A stretch of 64,000 nt of DNA. It comes from Arsenicibacter sp965247375. GTDB taxonomy: Bacteria; Bacteroidota; Bacteroidia; Cytophagales; Spirosomataceae. The translations under genes and the position numbers were made by a program. The notes beneath the pieces are model-generated. The model saw nothing but the letters and a program-made list of their open reading frames with translations. It was not told the origin of the DNA and did not search any database. Below are positions 25,561-34,416 of this stretch, one piece after another. Each line of letters starts with the position of its first letter. Position 1 is the stretch's first letter. The stretch covers positions 33,296-97,295 of the forward strand of contig CBDFHU010000071.1 of NCBI GenBank assembly GCA_965247375.1. The letters are read 5' to 3'.

Positions 25561-25607
25561 AGTGGTGGCACGCCTGGCGGTCGGGGACGCCCAGTCGTGC
25601 CACCACT
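25561..25607. terminator. Palindromic terminator, GTGGTGGCACG family, copy 1
   Basis: AGTGGTGGCACG (25561-25572) pairs perfectly with CGTGCCACCACT (25596-25607), followed by TTTTTTA. Inside is a smaller CTGG/CCAG stem. It separates the convergent YgiQ and DUF2911 genes. Related copies are at 51675-51722 and, diverged, at 32766-32793. Confidence 0.82.
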
Positions 25608-25610
25608 TTT

Positions 25611-26183
25611 TTATAGCCCCAGCGGCACCGGAATTACGGTTGTATCCCAGCCGATGTTCATGACTGCATTTTTGGCGTCTTTCTTCGCGAACTGAATCGA
25701 GAAGTTTTCCAGCGGCGTTTCTGTTTTCTGCACCGGCACCGTTATCCGCGCAACGTCCAGCGCCTGATTATAGCTGTAAGCCCCCCACTGGTCCACGTCC
25801 GAACTTAGAATGATGGTCCATTCATTTTCGCCCGGAATAGCCAGCAACGCATAACTACCCGCCGGAATTTTCTTGTCGCCCAGCGTCACATCCTGATAAA
25901 ATTTGATTTCCGGCGCCTCATTAGCCCCCATCCGCCATACTTTGCCGTAGGGCACCAGTTTGCCCATGACCTCGCGACCGTTTTTGGCCGGCCGGCTGTA
26001 CGTCACGCGGACCATCGCCTTATCGGTTCCGATTTTAGCCGGTGCAAATTTCCGGTCGTGGGCATAATCATCCGGATAATACGCCATGTCCATCGGCGTC
26101 TTATCGACACCTCTGAACGTTTGTGCCATTGATGCAGGCACGGTACCTAATAAAAGTCCCAAAGCAAGGATAATCTGTTTCAT
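25611..26183 (-). CDS. DUF2911 exported protein
   Basis: 190 residues: a signal peptide (MKQIILALGLLLGTVPASMAQ) then the DUF2911 pattern (VRVTYSRPAKNGREVMGKLVPYGKVWRMGANEAPEIKF, IPAGSYALLAIPGENEWTIIL). DUF2911 proteins are common in Bacteroidota and of unknown function; the fold is beta-rich and probably periplasmic. The gene stands alone. The 213-bp upstream gap holds the 15-bp palindrome GGAGCAAATTGCTCC near 26288-26302 and no gene. Confidence 0.92.
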   Translation of the reverse strand: MKQIILALGLLLGTVPASMAQTFRGVDKTPMDMAYYPDDYAHDRKFAPAKIGTDKAMVRVTYSRPAKNGREVMGKLVPYGKVWRMGANEAPEIKFYQDVTLGDKKIPAGSYALLAIPGENEWTIILSSDVDQWGAYSYNQALDVARITVPVQKTETPLENFSIQFAKKDAKNAVMNIGWDTTVIPVPLGL

Positions 26184-26396
26184 GTCAGTCAGGATTAATC
26201 AGTTTCGGGGCAATATACACAACTTCCGTTTGCCAGCAGATACCAAAATCCTTGATCAGTAGTTCGGAGCCGGGGATTTGCCATGCTGGAGCAAATTGCT
26301 CCCCAAATCAGGTAAAAACAGTAATTAGGCCATTGTCTGCCCTTTAGTGGGTAAACCCAACAACAACCTATTTCCTCGCTTTTCATTCCGGGAACG

Positions 26397-27785
26397 ATGA
26401 TTCAGATTAACGACAACCTTCAACCCGCCGACCTTTCTTCAAAAATAGCCCGGCTCTGGGAGCTTTCGGCCCAAAAAATCCGCCTGATTGATACGGAGTA
26501 TGATACGGCCAAAGGCTCACCGGTTTTCACTGCGGCCGGTAAATACACCACCCGCGGCTGGACCGAATGGACGCAGGGCTTTCAGTATGGTTCATCTATC
26601 CTGCAATTCGATGCTACCGGCGACAGTTATTTTCTGGAACAGGGACGCCGGCAGACGGTTCAGGCGATGGCCCCGCACGTCAGCCATATCGGGGTGCACG
26701 ACCACGGTTTTAACAATGTCAGTACCTACGGTAACCTGCTGCGGCTCATGCGCGAAGGCCGCATTCCGCATCAGGAATGGGAACAGCATTTCTATGAGCT
26801 GGCCCTGAAAATTTCGGGGGCCGTGCAGGCAAGTCGCTGGACATCCATTAAAAACGGTGGCTTTATTCACTCCTTCAACGGCCCGCATTCGTTGTTTGTG
26901 GATACCATCCGGTCGTGCCGGGCGCTGGTGGTGAGCCATAGTCTGGGACATGTGTTTCAGGCGGAGAACGACGCCCGTATCAACCTGCTCGACCGCGCGC
27001 TGCAACACATAAAAGCAACAGCCGACTATTCGGTATTCTACGGCGAAGGCCGCGACAGCTATGACCTTTGGGGACGGACCGCCCACGAAAGCGTTTTTAA
27101 CACCAAAGACGGCAACTTCCGCTGTCCCAACTCCCAGCAGGGCTACACCGGTTTTTCGACATGGACCCGTGGCCTGGCCTGGGCCATGTGCGGCTTTCCC
27201 GAGCAGCTCGAATACCTGGCCACACTGCCCGACAATGAACTCGAACCGTTTGGCGGCCGCGAGGTAGTTGAAGCCCCGATGCTGAAAGCCGCAAAAGCTA
27301 CCTGCGATTTTTATATTGAATACACGCCGACTGACGGCATTCCATACTGGGATACTGGTGCTCCTGCCCTGCACCTGCTCGGTGATTACCTTGACCGCCC
27401 TGCCGACCCGTTCAATGCTTATGAACCCGTTGACAGTTCGGCCGCTGCAATCGGTGCTCAGGGACTCCTGCGCCTTGGTAATTACCTGACCGGCAAAGGG
27501 GAGTCGGATACTGGTCGTCGGTACATGCAGGCCGGTTTCACCGTGTTGAATACCTTGCTCGACGAGCCGTATCTGAGCACCGACCCAACCCATCAGGGAC
27601 TATTGCTGCACTCAATTTACCACCGTCCGAATGGTTGGGACTATGTACCGGCCGGCAGCCCGATCCCGTATGGAGAATCAAGCATGTGGGGCGATTACCA
27701 CCTGCGCGAAGTGGCACTTTATGTGCAGCGACTGACCGATTTAACCCAACCGTACTATACATTCTTCAACTGCTTGCTACGATGA
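26397..27785 (+). CDS. Glycoside hydrolase family 88 (unsaturated uronyl hydrolase-like)
   Basis: A 462-residue alpha/alpha-barrel protein with GH88 features: VSHIGVHDHGFNNVSTYGN, GPHSLFVDTIRSCRALVVSH (acidic residues in the positions of the GH88 catalytic Asp pair), DYSVFYGEGRDSYDLWGRTAHES and PVDSSAAAIGAQGLLRLG. GH88 enzymes remove unsaturated glucuronyl or galacturonyl groups left by polysaccharide lyases. There is no signal peptide, so action is cytoplasmic on imported oligosaccharides. It overlaps the next gene by 4 bp (ATGA) and heads the sugar operon. Confidence 0.85.
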   Translation: MIQINDNLQPADLSSKIARLWELSAQKIRLIDTEYDTAKGSPVFTAAGKYTTRGWTEWTQGFQYGSSILQFDATGDSYFLEQGRRQTVQAMAPHVSHIGVHDHGFNNVSTYGNLLRLMREGRIPHQEWEQHFYELALKISGAVQASRWTSIKNGGFIHSFNGPHSLFVDTIRSCRALVVSHSLGHVFQAENDARINLLDRALQHIKATADYSVFYGEGRDSYDLWGRTAHESVFNTKDGNFRCPNSQQGYTGFSTWTRGLAWAMCGFPEQLEYLATLPDNELEPFGGREVVEAPMLKAAKATCDFYIEYTPTDGIPYWDTGAPALHLLGDYLDRPADPFNAYEPVDSSAAAIGAQGLLRLGNYLTGKGESDTGRRYMQAGFTVLNTLLDEPYLSTDPTHQGLLLHSIYHRPNGWDYVPAGSPIPYGESSMWGDYHLREVALYVQRLTDLTQPYYTFFNCLLR

Positions 27786-29227
27786 GCGAAAAATACAAGC
27801 CCCGCTTTCCGCGCATGGCACAGCTGAAAACGGCCGGTGACCTGCGGAACTACCTGCAGACCAACCAGATCGATCTGCCGTTTGATGATTCCTTACTGCC
27901 TGCCGGAGAAAGCCTGTTCCGGAAGCCGATTCACCTTAAATCGGGCAAAACCATTGGCAACAGCCTGTGCATTCTGCCAATGGAAGGCTGGGACGGCACC
28001 CTCGACGGCCGGCCGTCTGCTTTCACCCGCAACCGCTGGCGCAAATTTGCCGTCAGCGGTGCCAAGCTGCTCTTTGGTTGCGAAGCCGTTGCTGTCTGTC
28101 ATTCCGGCAAGGCCAACCCCAATCAGCTGGTGCTGAATACCGACACTTTTGACGATTTTGTGGCCTTACGCGAGTTGCTGCTGACTGAACACGCCGCTAC
28201 CTTCGGCAAGACCGATGATCTGCTGATCGGCCTTCAGCTGACCCACTCCGGTCGGTTCTGTAAACCACACAGCCATAAGCAGTTTGAACCGAAAATTCTG
28301 TACAGCCATCCGTTTCTAAACAGCAAATTTGGTATGTCGCAGGACTATCCGACGCTGACCGACGAGGACATCGACGGCATCATTCAGCAGTATATTGCGG
28401 CAGCCGTACTGGCGCAAAAGGCCGGATATGATTTCGTGGATGTGAAACACTGCCACGGTTACCTGGGTCACGAGTTCCTGAGTGCCGTTGACCGTGAAGG
28501 CCGGTACGGGGGTTCGTTTGAGAACCGCACCCGGTATCTGCGCAGCATTGTGGCCGGTATCCGGGAGGCCGCCCCCGGTCTGGGTATTGGTGTCCGGCTG
28601 AGTGCCTTTGACTTTCTGCCGTTTAAAAAAGGAACCGACGGTCAGGGTATTCCCGAACCGGCGGAGACGTATCCGTACGCTTTCGGTGGCCATGAAAACG
28701 GACAGAGCCTTGACCTGACCGAAACGAAGGCGTTTCTGGCCCTGCTGCAATCGCTGGACATTGAACTGGTTTGTATTACCGGAGGCAGCCCCTACTACAA
28801 TCCGCACCTGATGCGGCCGGCCCTGTTCCCGCCTTCCGACGGCTACCTGCCGCCGGAAGACCCGCTCATCGGCGTGAAGCGGCAGATCGACGTAACGCAT
28901 GCCCTGAAACAAGCTTTCCCCGAACTGATTATTATCGGTTCCGGCTATTCATACCTGCAGGAGTGGCTGCCGAACGTAGCGCAGTATGTGCTCCGCAACG
29001 GCATGGCCGACAGCATCGGTTTCGGACGAATGGTACTCTCCTACCCGACCATGCCGGCCGATATGACCGAAGGTAAAACGCTGACGCGGAACCTGATTTG
29101 CCGCACGTTTTCTGATTGCACGACGGCTCCGCGAAACGGTATCATTTCCGGCTGTTATCCGCTCGACCCCCTGTACAAGAAAAGTCCGGAGGCTGAACAG
29201 TTAAAAGTGGTCAAAGACAGCCTGTAA
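27782..29227 (+). CDS. Old Yellow Enzyme-family NADH:flavin oxidoreductase
   Basis: 481 residues, an FMN TIM barrel with LQLTHSGRFCKPHSH, YDFVDVKHCHGYLGHEFLS, GRYGGSFENRTRYLRSIV and the phosphate-binding end NGMADSIGFGRMVLSYP. It lacks the C-terminal 4Fe-4S/FAD extension of 2,4-dienoyl-CoA reductase, so it is a single-domain OYE-like enzyme that probably reduces an activated C=C bond. The ATG at 27782 overlaps the GH88 stop codon; a longer frame back to 27635 lies inside GH88 and is not used. Its placement suggests reduction of an unsaturated or enone sugar released by GH88. Confidence 0.87.
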   Translation: MSEKYKPRFPRMAQLKTAGDLRNYLQTNQIDLPFDDSLLPAGESLFRKPIHLKSGKTIGNSLCILPMEGWDGTLDGRPSAFTRNRWRKFAVSGAKLLFGCEAVAVCHSGKANPNQLVLNTDTFDDFVALRELLLTEHAATFGKTDDLLIGLQLTHSGRFCKPHSHKQFEPKILYSHPFLNSKFGMSQDYPTLTDEDIDGIIQQYIAAAVLAQKAGYDFVDVKHCHGYLGHEFLSAVDREGRYGGSFENRTRYLRSIVAGIREAAPGLGIGVRLSAFDFLPFKKGTDGQGIPEPAETYPYAFGGHENGQSLDLTETKAFLALLQSLDIELVCITGGSPYYNPHLMRPALFPPSDGYLPPEDPLIGVKRQIDVTHALKQAFPELIIIGSGYSYLQEWLPNVAQYVLRNGMADSIGFGRMVLSYPTMPADMTEGKTLTRNLICRTFSDCTTAPRNGIISGCYPLDPLYKKSPEAEQLKVVKDSL

Positions 29228-29233
29228 CCGGAT

Positions 29234-30004
29234 ATGAAACCAATTGCCTTAATCACAGGCGGAAGCCGCGGAATCGGCTTTGGCATTGCCCGACACCTTG
29301 CCAAAGCCGGTTTCGACCTGGCCATCAACGGCGTCAGGTCCGAAGCAGCCATACCGGAACCCCTGGCCACCCTGCGCAGCCTCGGTGCGGAGGTTTTGTA
29401 CTGCCAGGGTGATATTGCCTCGGCCGATGACCGCCGCCGTATACTCGCCGCCGTTCTGGAGCGATTCGGACAGATAAACGTACTGGTCAATAATGCCGGC
29501 GTAGCCCCGAAGGAGCGCCGCGACATTCTGGAAGCCACCGAAGAAAGTTTTGCCTATGTGGTCACAACAAATCTTCAGGGGCCTTACTTCCTGACACAAG
29601 CAGTTGCTAACCAATTGATTGCCCAAAAACAGGCCGATCCGTCTTTCTGGGGTTGTATCATCAATGTGTCGTCAATCTCGGCCACGGTAGCATCGGTCAA
29701 CCGCGGGGAGTACTGCGTGGCGAAGGCCGGTGTCAGTATGGCAACCCAACTCTTTGCGGTCCGGCTCGGCGAATACGATATTCCGGTCTACGAAGTGCGG
29801 CCCGGCATTATCCGGACCGATATGACCGCCGGGGTCACGGACAAGTATAACCGGCTGATTGAAGACGGACTCTGTCTGCAAAAGCGGTGGGGTCTTCCGG
29901 ATGATGTAGGCAGGGCCGTAGCAGCGTTGGCGAAAGGCGATTTCCCCTACTCAACCGGACAGGTCATCCTGGTCGATGGCGGGCTGACCACCTCACGGTT
30001 ATGA
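29234..30004 (+). CDS. Short-chain dehydrogenase/reductase (FabG-like)
   Basis: A 256-residue SDR: cofactor motif TGGSRGIGFG, NNAGVAP, Ser-Tyr-Lys active site (NVSSISA, YCVAKAG), and C-terminal GQVILVDGGL. It begins 6 bp after the OYE gene and is therefore in the same operon. Annotators would call it 3-ketoacyl-ACP reductase, but the setting points to a sugar or sugar-acid substrate. Confidence 0.9.
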   Translation: MKPIALITGGSRGIGFGIARHLAKAGFDLAINGVRSEAAIPEPLATLRSLGAEVLYCQGDIASADDRRRILAAVLERFGQINVLVNNAGVAPKERRDILEATEESFAYVVTTNLQGPYFLTQAVANQLIAQKQADPSFWGCIINVSSISATVASVNRGEYCVAKAGVSMATQLFAVRLGEYDIPVYEVRPGIIRTDMTAGVTDKYNRLIEDGLCLQKRWGLPDDVGRAVAALAKGDFPYSTGQVILVDGGLTTSRL

Positions 30005-30096
30005 TTTTCATAAATCAGGTTACAAATACACGTTAGTTCCTGATTGTCTTTTGCTTTTGACTACGTGACAATTTACTCTTAAACCTTAATTCACGT

Positions 30097-31401
30097 ATGA
30101 AGAGTACCCAAGAATCTCGCCGGGACTTCCTTAAAACGGCAGCTACGGGCTCCCTGGCCGTCATGGGAATGCCGACGATTATTCCGGCCCATGCCTTCGG
30201 GGCCAACGACCGCGTCAGAGTGGCCGTAATCGGAGTCAATGGACGCGGGAAAGACCACATTTCAGGTTTTTCACGGCTCAAAGATGTCGAAGTCGTTACC
30301 CTTTGCGATGTCGATAAGGCAGTTGCCGCCGAGCGCGCTGCCGACTTTGAAAAAACGTATAACCGCAAAGTACATACGGAGCAGGACCTGCGCCGGGTGT
30401 ACGAAGACAAAAATATTGACGCCGTCAGTATTGCTACCCCGAATCACTGGCATGCGCTGGCAGCGATCTGGGCATGTCAGGCCGGCAAGGATGTGTACGT
30501 CGAAAAGCCGGGGGCGCATAACCTCTACGAAGGCCGGAAACTGGTTGAAGCCGCCACGAAATACAACCGCATTGTTCAGCACGGCGTTCAGCTGCGTAGC
30601 TCGGTAGCCATTCAGGAGGCCATTAAACACCTCCGCGACGGCCTGATCGGCAAGGTCTACATGGCCCGTGGTCTTGTCTTTAAATGGCGTCCCGATATCG
30701 GGAATCAGGGCAATTCCCCCGTTCCGGAGGGCCTGAACTGGGATATGTGGCAGGGGCCTGCCCAGGCCAAAGCCTTCAGCAAGAATTACGTGCACTACAA
30801 CTGGCACTGGTTCTGGGACTACGGCAACGGCGACATCGGCAACCAGGGCATCCACGAAACGGACCTGTGTATGTGGGGTCTTGACGTCGGGCTACCGGAA
30901 GAAATTACGTCTTCGGGCGGGAAATTTCTCTGGAACGACTGCAAGGAAACCCCTGAGACCCTGACATCGGTCTACAAATACCCGAAAGAAGGCAAAGTCA
31001 TTCAGTTTGAGGTTCGTCCGTGGATGACTAACAAAGAAGACGGCATTGAGATCGGGAACATTTTCTACGGCGACAAGGGCTACATGGTCATCAACGGTTA
31101 TAACGATTACAAAACGTTTCTGGGTAAGGAACGGACACCGGGACCGGCCAATAAAGCAGGCGGAGACCATTACCTGAACTTTATCGAAGCAGTCCGGGCA
31201 CGGGATAAATCGAAGCTGAACGGGCCGGTAGAAACCGCGCATCTGGCTTCCGGAATTGCCCATCTCGGCAATATCTCCTACCGCCTTGGCCGTACGCTGA
31301 AGTTTGACCCGAAAAAAGAACAGTTCATCGGGGATGCCGAAGCCAACAGTATGCTTACCCGGAAATACCGCGCACCGTATCTGGTACCGCAACAAGTATA
31401 G
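30097..31401 (+). CDS. Gfo/Idh/MocA-family oxidoreductase, Tat-exported
   Basis: 434 residues. It begins with a twin-arginine signal (ESRRDFLKTAATGSLAVMG, ending PAHAFG). The NAD-binding Rossmann part has VAVIGVNGRGKDH and the family motif DVYVEKPGAHN. The C-terminal domain has WHWFWDYGNGDIGNQGIHETDL. Exported members of this family in Bacteroidota often act on sugars, for example with 3-keto chemistry, and carry tightly bound NAD. It follows the SDR by 92 bp and may have its own promoter, with MFS next. Confidence 0.9.
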   Translation: MKSTQESRRDFLKTAATGSLAVMGMPTIIPAHAFGANDRVRVAVIGVNGRGKDHISGFSRLKDVEVVTLCDVDKAVAAERAADFEKTYNRKVHTEQDLRRVYEDKNIDAVSIATPNHWHALAAIWACQAGKDVYVEKPGAHNLYEGRKLVEAATKYNRIVQHGVQLRSSVAIQEAIKHLRDGLIGKVYMARGLVFKWRPDIGNQGNSPVPEGLNWDMWQGPAQAKAFSKNYVHYNWHWFWDYGNGDIGNQGIHETDLCMWGLDVGLPEEITSSGGKFLWNDCKETPETLTSVYKYPKEGKVIQFEVRPWMTNKEDGIEIGNIFYGDKGYMVINGYNDYKTFLGKERTPGPANKAGGDHYLNFIEAVRARDKSKLNGPVETAHLASGIAHLGNISYRLGRTLKFDPKKEQFIGDAEANSMLTRKYRAPYLVPQQV

Positions 31402-31415
31402 TTTACCTGCGTGAT

Positions 31416-31470
31416 GGCATCTCCTGCCGCTCGTCTGACCGCGATGCGGCGGTGATGCCACCGCATTTTT
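31416..31470 (+). terminator. Hairpin terminator after the Gfo/Idh/MocA gene
   Basis: GGCATCTCCTGCCGC (31416-31430) pairs, with two mismatches, with GCGGCGGTGATGCC near 31446-31459; ACCGCATTTTTC follows. It overlaps the beginning of a longer possible frame of the MFS gene (ATG 31452), which argues that the real MFS start is further downstream. Confidence 0.55.
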
Positions 31471-31505
31471 CAGAAAACCCAACCAACCTGTTAACAGTAC
31501 CTTTC

Positions 31506-32747
31506 ATGGTTCAGGAACCTGTTCTTCCCAAAAAATCAACCAGCCAGCTACTCAGTCTGCCGGTGATGGTAGCTGCTCTTGGCTACCTCGTCGACATGTA
31601 TGATCTTTTTCTGTTCAGCGTGGTGCGGGTACCCAGCCTGAAAGCCCTTGGCGTGGCTGATGATCAACTCCTTCCCGAAGGTATTTTCCTGCTGAATATG
31701 CAGATGGCCGGCCTGCTGCTCGGCGGGATTTTCTGGGGGATTCTGGGGGATAAACGCGGCAGGCTGTCCGTCTTGTTCGGCTCCATCCTGATTTACTCGC
31801 TGGCCAATATCGGCAACGGACTCGTTACCTCACTGTCGCAATACGCGGTTCTGCGGTTTATTGCCGGCGTGGGCCTCGCCGGTGAACTAGGTGCCGGCAT
31901 TACCCTGGTAACTGAGGTACTGCCACAGAAAATCCGCGGTTACGGCACCACTATCGTAGCAACCATGGGCGTTTTGGGGGCCATTCTGGCCTATTTCGTG
32001 GCCGATCTGTTTGCCTGGCGGAATTCTTATTTCGTCGGTGGCGGCATGGGCCTGCTGTTGCTGCTGCTACGGGTCAACATTCTGGAATCCGCAATTTTCG
32101 AGGTTGTCAAAGACCGGCAGGTGAGCCGGGGCGACCTGTCTATGCTTTTTCTGAATAAAACCCGTCTGCTGAAATACGTACAGTGCATTCTGGTCGGGCT
32201 CCCCATCTGGTTTGTAGTAGGGATTCTGATTACCTTTTCACCGGAATTCGGCAAGGCAATGGGTCTGACTGAGCCAGTGGTGGCCGGTAAGGCGGTGATG
32301 ATTGCCTTTCTCGGACAGGTTGGCGGTGACGTAATCAGCGGACTACTGAGTCAGTTTCTCAAAAGCCGTAAAAAAGTAATCGGAGGTTTTATTCTGCTGT
32401 CGTTCGGCTTTGTGCTGGTCTACCTGCTGATGCCGGTTAAGGACCTCAACACGTTCTATATTATCTGTTTTCTGCTCGGTCTGGCCAACGGTTACTGGGC
32501 GCTGTTCGTCACCATTGCCGCCGAGCTGTTCGGCACCAACCTCCGCGCCACCGTCGCAACCACTGTTCCTAACTTCGTGCGGGGTGCCGTTATTCCGCTG
32601 ACGACCTTATTTGTATGGGGTAAAGGGCAGGTCGGCGTTTTAGGCAGTGCGTTGGGTGTAGGGTTCCTGACGGTATGTCTGGCGTTGATCGCCCTTAACT
32701 TCATGGAAGAAACTTTTACCAAGGAATTGAATTACGTAGAGGAGTAG
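31506..32747 (+). CDS. MFS transporter
   Basis: 413 residues with about twelve hydrophobic segments and the loop 2-3 signature GILGDKRGRLSVLFG. Others include GLAGELGAGITLVTEVLPQ and LFGTNLRATVATTVPNFVRG, reminiscent of the acid- or sugar-symporter branches. The ATG at 31506 (MVQEPVLPKKSTS) is preferred over 31452, whose extra residues are encoded by the preceding hairpin. Adjacent to GH88/OYE/SDR/Gfo genes, so uptake of a sugar acid or oligosaccharide product is likely. Confidence 0.88.
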   Translation: MVQEPVLPKKSTSQLLSLPVMVAALGYLVDMYDLFLFSVVRVPSLKALGVADDQLLPEGIFLLNMQMAGLLLGGIFWGILGDKRGRLSVLFGSILIYSLANIGNGLVTSLSQYAVLRFIAGVGLAGELGAGITLVTEVLPQKIRGYGTTIVATMGVLGAILAYFVADLFAWRNSYFVGGGMGLLLLLLRVNILESAIFEVVKDRQVSRGDLSMLFLNKTRLLKYVQCILVGLPIWFVVGILITFSPEFGKAMGLTEPVVAGKAVMIAFLGQVGGDVISGLLSQFLKSRKKVIGGFILLSFGFVLVYLLMPVKDLNTFYIICFLLGLANGYWALFVTIAAELFGTNLRATVATTVPNFVRGAVIPLTTLFVWGKGQVGVLGSALGVGFLTVCLALIALNFMEETFTKELNYVEE

Positions 32748-32765
32748 CATCTATTAGTATGAAAG

Positions 32766-32793
32766 AGCGGTGGCATCCCGTCGTGCCACCGCT
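32766..32793. terminator. Palindromic terminator, GTGGTGGCACG family, copy 2 (diverged)
   Basis: AGCGGTGGCA (32766-32775) pairs perfectly with TGCCACCGCT (32784-32793), loop TCCCGTCG. It fills the 53-bp space between the convergent MFS and GH125 genes. The GGTGGCA...TGCCACC core is shared with the elements at 25561 and 51675. Confidence 0.65.
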
Positions 32794-32800
32794 ACCTTAT

Positions 32801-34237
32801 TTACAGCTCCTTCGCCAGCAAGTGCGGGCGCTCAGTGGCTACTTTCAGAATCAGCTCACCAAACAGCGTATTGGCCCAGGCAAACCACTTCCGCGTGAAT
32901 TTCGATGGATCATCCTGATTGAACGATTCATGCATAAAGCCCGTACCGGCGTGTGTTTTCTTCAGCATCCGGAGCTGCGCCAGAATCTCCTGATCGTCGG
33001 TTGAGGTCAAAGCCCGCATGATGAGGCTCATCGGCCAGATATTTTCGACCAGGGTGTGCGGGCTACCGATGCCCTGCGCGGCTTTTCCGTTAAAGAAATA
33101 CGGGTTATCGGCACTCAGGACAAACTTACGGGTGTTCTTGTAAACGGGATCCGAAGCTGTACAGGCACCTAGGTAAGGCATTGCCAGCAAGTTCGGCACA
33201 TTAGCATCGTCCTGCAACAGGCGGTTGCCGTAGCCGTCGACCTCCATCGCATACATATTGCCGTATTTCGGGTAATTATACACGGCGTATTGCTTCAGTG
33301 CTTTTTCCACTTCATCGGCGAGTGCGCGGCAGTCGGCAGCAATCGGCACAGTCGGATGCAGGGTTTCGATCATCGTGGCCAGTTGCCGGAACGATACCAC
33401 CGCAAACCAGTTCGACGGTACCAGAAACGGAAATACCGTTGCATCGTCCGACGGCCGGAATACACTGTGAATCAGCCCAACCGGCCGGGTCGGATTTCCG
33501 TAGCCATTGCCCGGCACCGTATCCGTTGACCACGACGTTTCGCGGCCGAAGGTGTAGGGCCCCCGATTCGTCTTGCGCTGCTGCTCACGGCAGGTTTTCA
33601 GGGCTAACTGCATGGCTTTTACCCATTCTGCATCAAACGGTGAGGTATCACCGGTGGTTTTCCAGTAGTGGTATGACAGCCGGATCGGATAACACAGCGA
33701 ATCAAGCTCCCATTTGCGCTCATGCAGCCCGGGCTTCATCGCCGTTACATCCTTTTTCCACTCCCCTTCTTTCTTCGGGTCCGGGTAAAACGCATTGGCA
33801 TACGGATCCAGGATGATACACTGCGCCTGCCGCCGGATTACCCCCGCAATCAGTTTCCGCAATGGCTCATCCTGCTTTGTCATCGGTAAATACGGCCACA
33901 CCTGCGCTGTACTGTCGCGCAGCCACATCGCGTCAATATCACCGGTGATCACGAAGGTATTGGGTTTCCCGCCGTCTTCTGCGTATTGTACAGTCGTATC
34001 AAGGGTATTCGGAAAGCAGTTTTCAAAGAGCCACGCCAGTTCAGGGTCTTTTACCGTTTTTTGTACACGGGCAATAGCTTCTTCAACGGCCTTACTGGTA
34101 AAATTCCGTTTGCCGGCAGGTGTCCGCACGGTTGGAAAGGCAGCGGCATTCGGGTCAGCCGAGGCCAGTGCCGGACCGCCGGCCATCACGGCCATGCCCG
34201 CTACTGCCGACTGTTTTACAAAATTACGTCGATTCAT
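32801..34237 (-). CDS. Glycoside hydrolase family 125 (exo-alpha-1,6-mannosidase-like)
   Basis: 478 residues with an N-terminal Tat-like signal (MNRRNFVKQSAVAGMAVMAGG). The GH125 pattern is clear: VITGDIDAMWLRDSTAQVWPYL, HERKWELDSLCYPIRLSYHYW, PSDDATVFPFLVPSNWFAVV, GTGFMHESFNQDDPSKFTRKWFAWANTLFGEL. GH125 enzymes are metal-independent inverting exo-mannosidases that trim alpha-1,6-mannosides from N-glycans or yeast mannan. Its export signal and location next to GH88 and a transporter suggest scavenging of complex glycans. Confidence 0.92.
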   Translation of the reverse strand: MNRRNFVKQSAVAGMAVMAGGPALASADPNAAAFPTVRTPAGKRNFTSKAVEEAIARVQKTVKDPELAWLFENCFPNTLDTTVQYAEDGGKPNTFVITGDIDAMWLRDSTAQVWPYLPMTKQDEPLRKLIAGVIRRQAQCIILDPYANAFYPDPKKEGEWKKDVTAMKPGLHERKWELDSLCYPIRLSYHYWKTTGDTSPFDAEWVKAMQLALKTCREQQRKTNRGPYTFGRETSWSTDTVPGNGYGNPTRPVGLIHSVFRPSDDATVFPFLVPSNWFAVVSFRQLATMIETLHPTVPIAADCRALADEVEKALKQYAVYNYPKYGNMYAMEVDGYGNRLLQDDANVPNLLAMPYLGACTASDPVYKNTRKFVLSADNPYFFNGKAAQGIGSPHTLVENIWPMSLIMRALTSTDDQEILAQLRMLKKTHAGTGFMHESFNQDDPSKFTRKWFAWANTLFGELILKVATERPHLLAKEL

Positions 34238-34416
34238 AAATGCTGATTGTTACTCGTCTTAGCAAACCTCCCGATTCTTGACGGCAGGCTATATTTTCCG
34301 GAAATACGCAAAAAACGGCTTTTTTCACAACTAATGCGACCGGAATGGAGACAGGGTTCGGTTTCCGCACCGAATTACCTAAATTTAACCACTTTTGATA
34401 GCCTAATTCTGAGACA

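Noticed and set aside
26592..27593. Minus-strand 333-codon open frame inside the GH88 gene
   Set aside because: It is a shadow of a gene with clear GH88 motifs; no start signal or family.
31452..31505. Extended N-terminus of the MFS protein from ATG 31452
   Set aside because: Those codons lie in the terminator hairpin of the upstream gene, and the added residues (MPPHFSENPTN) are not typical of a transporter; ATG 31506 is used.
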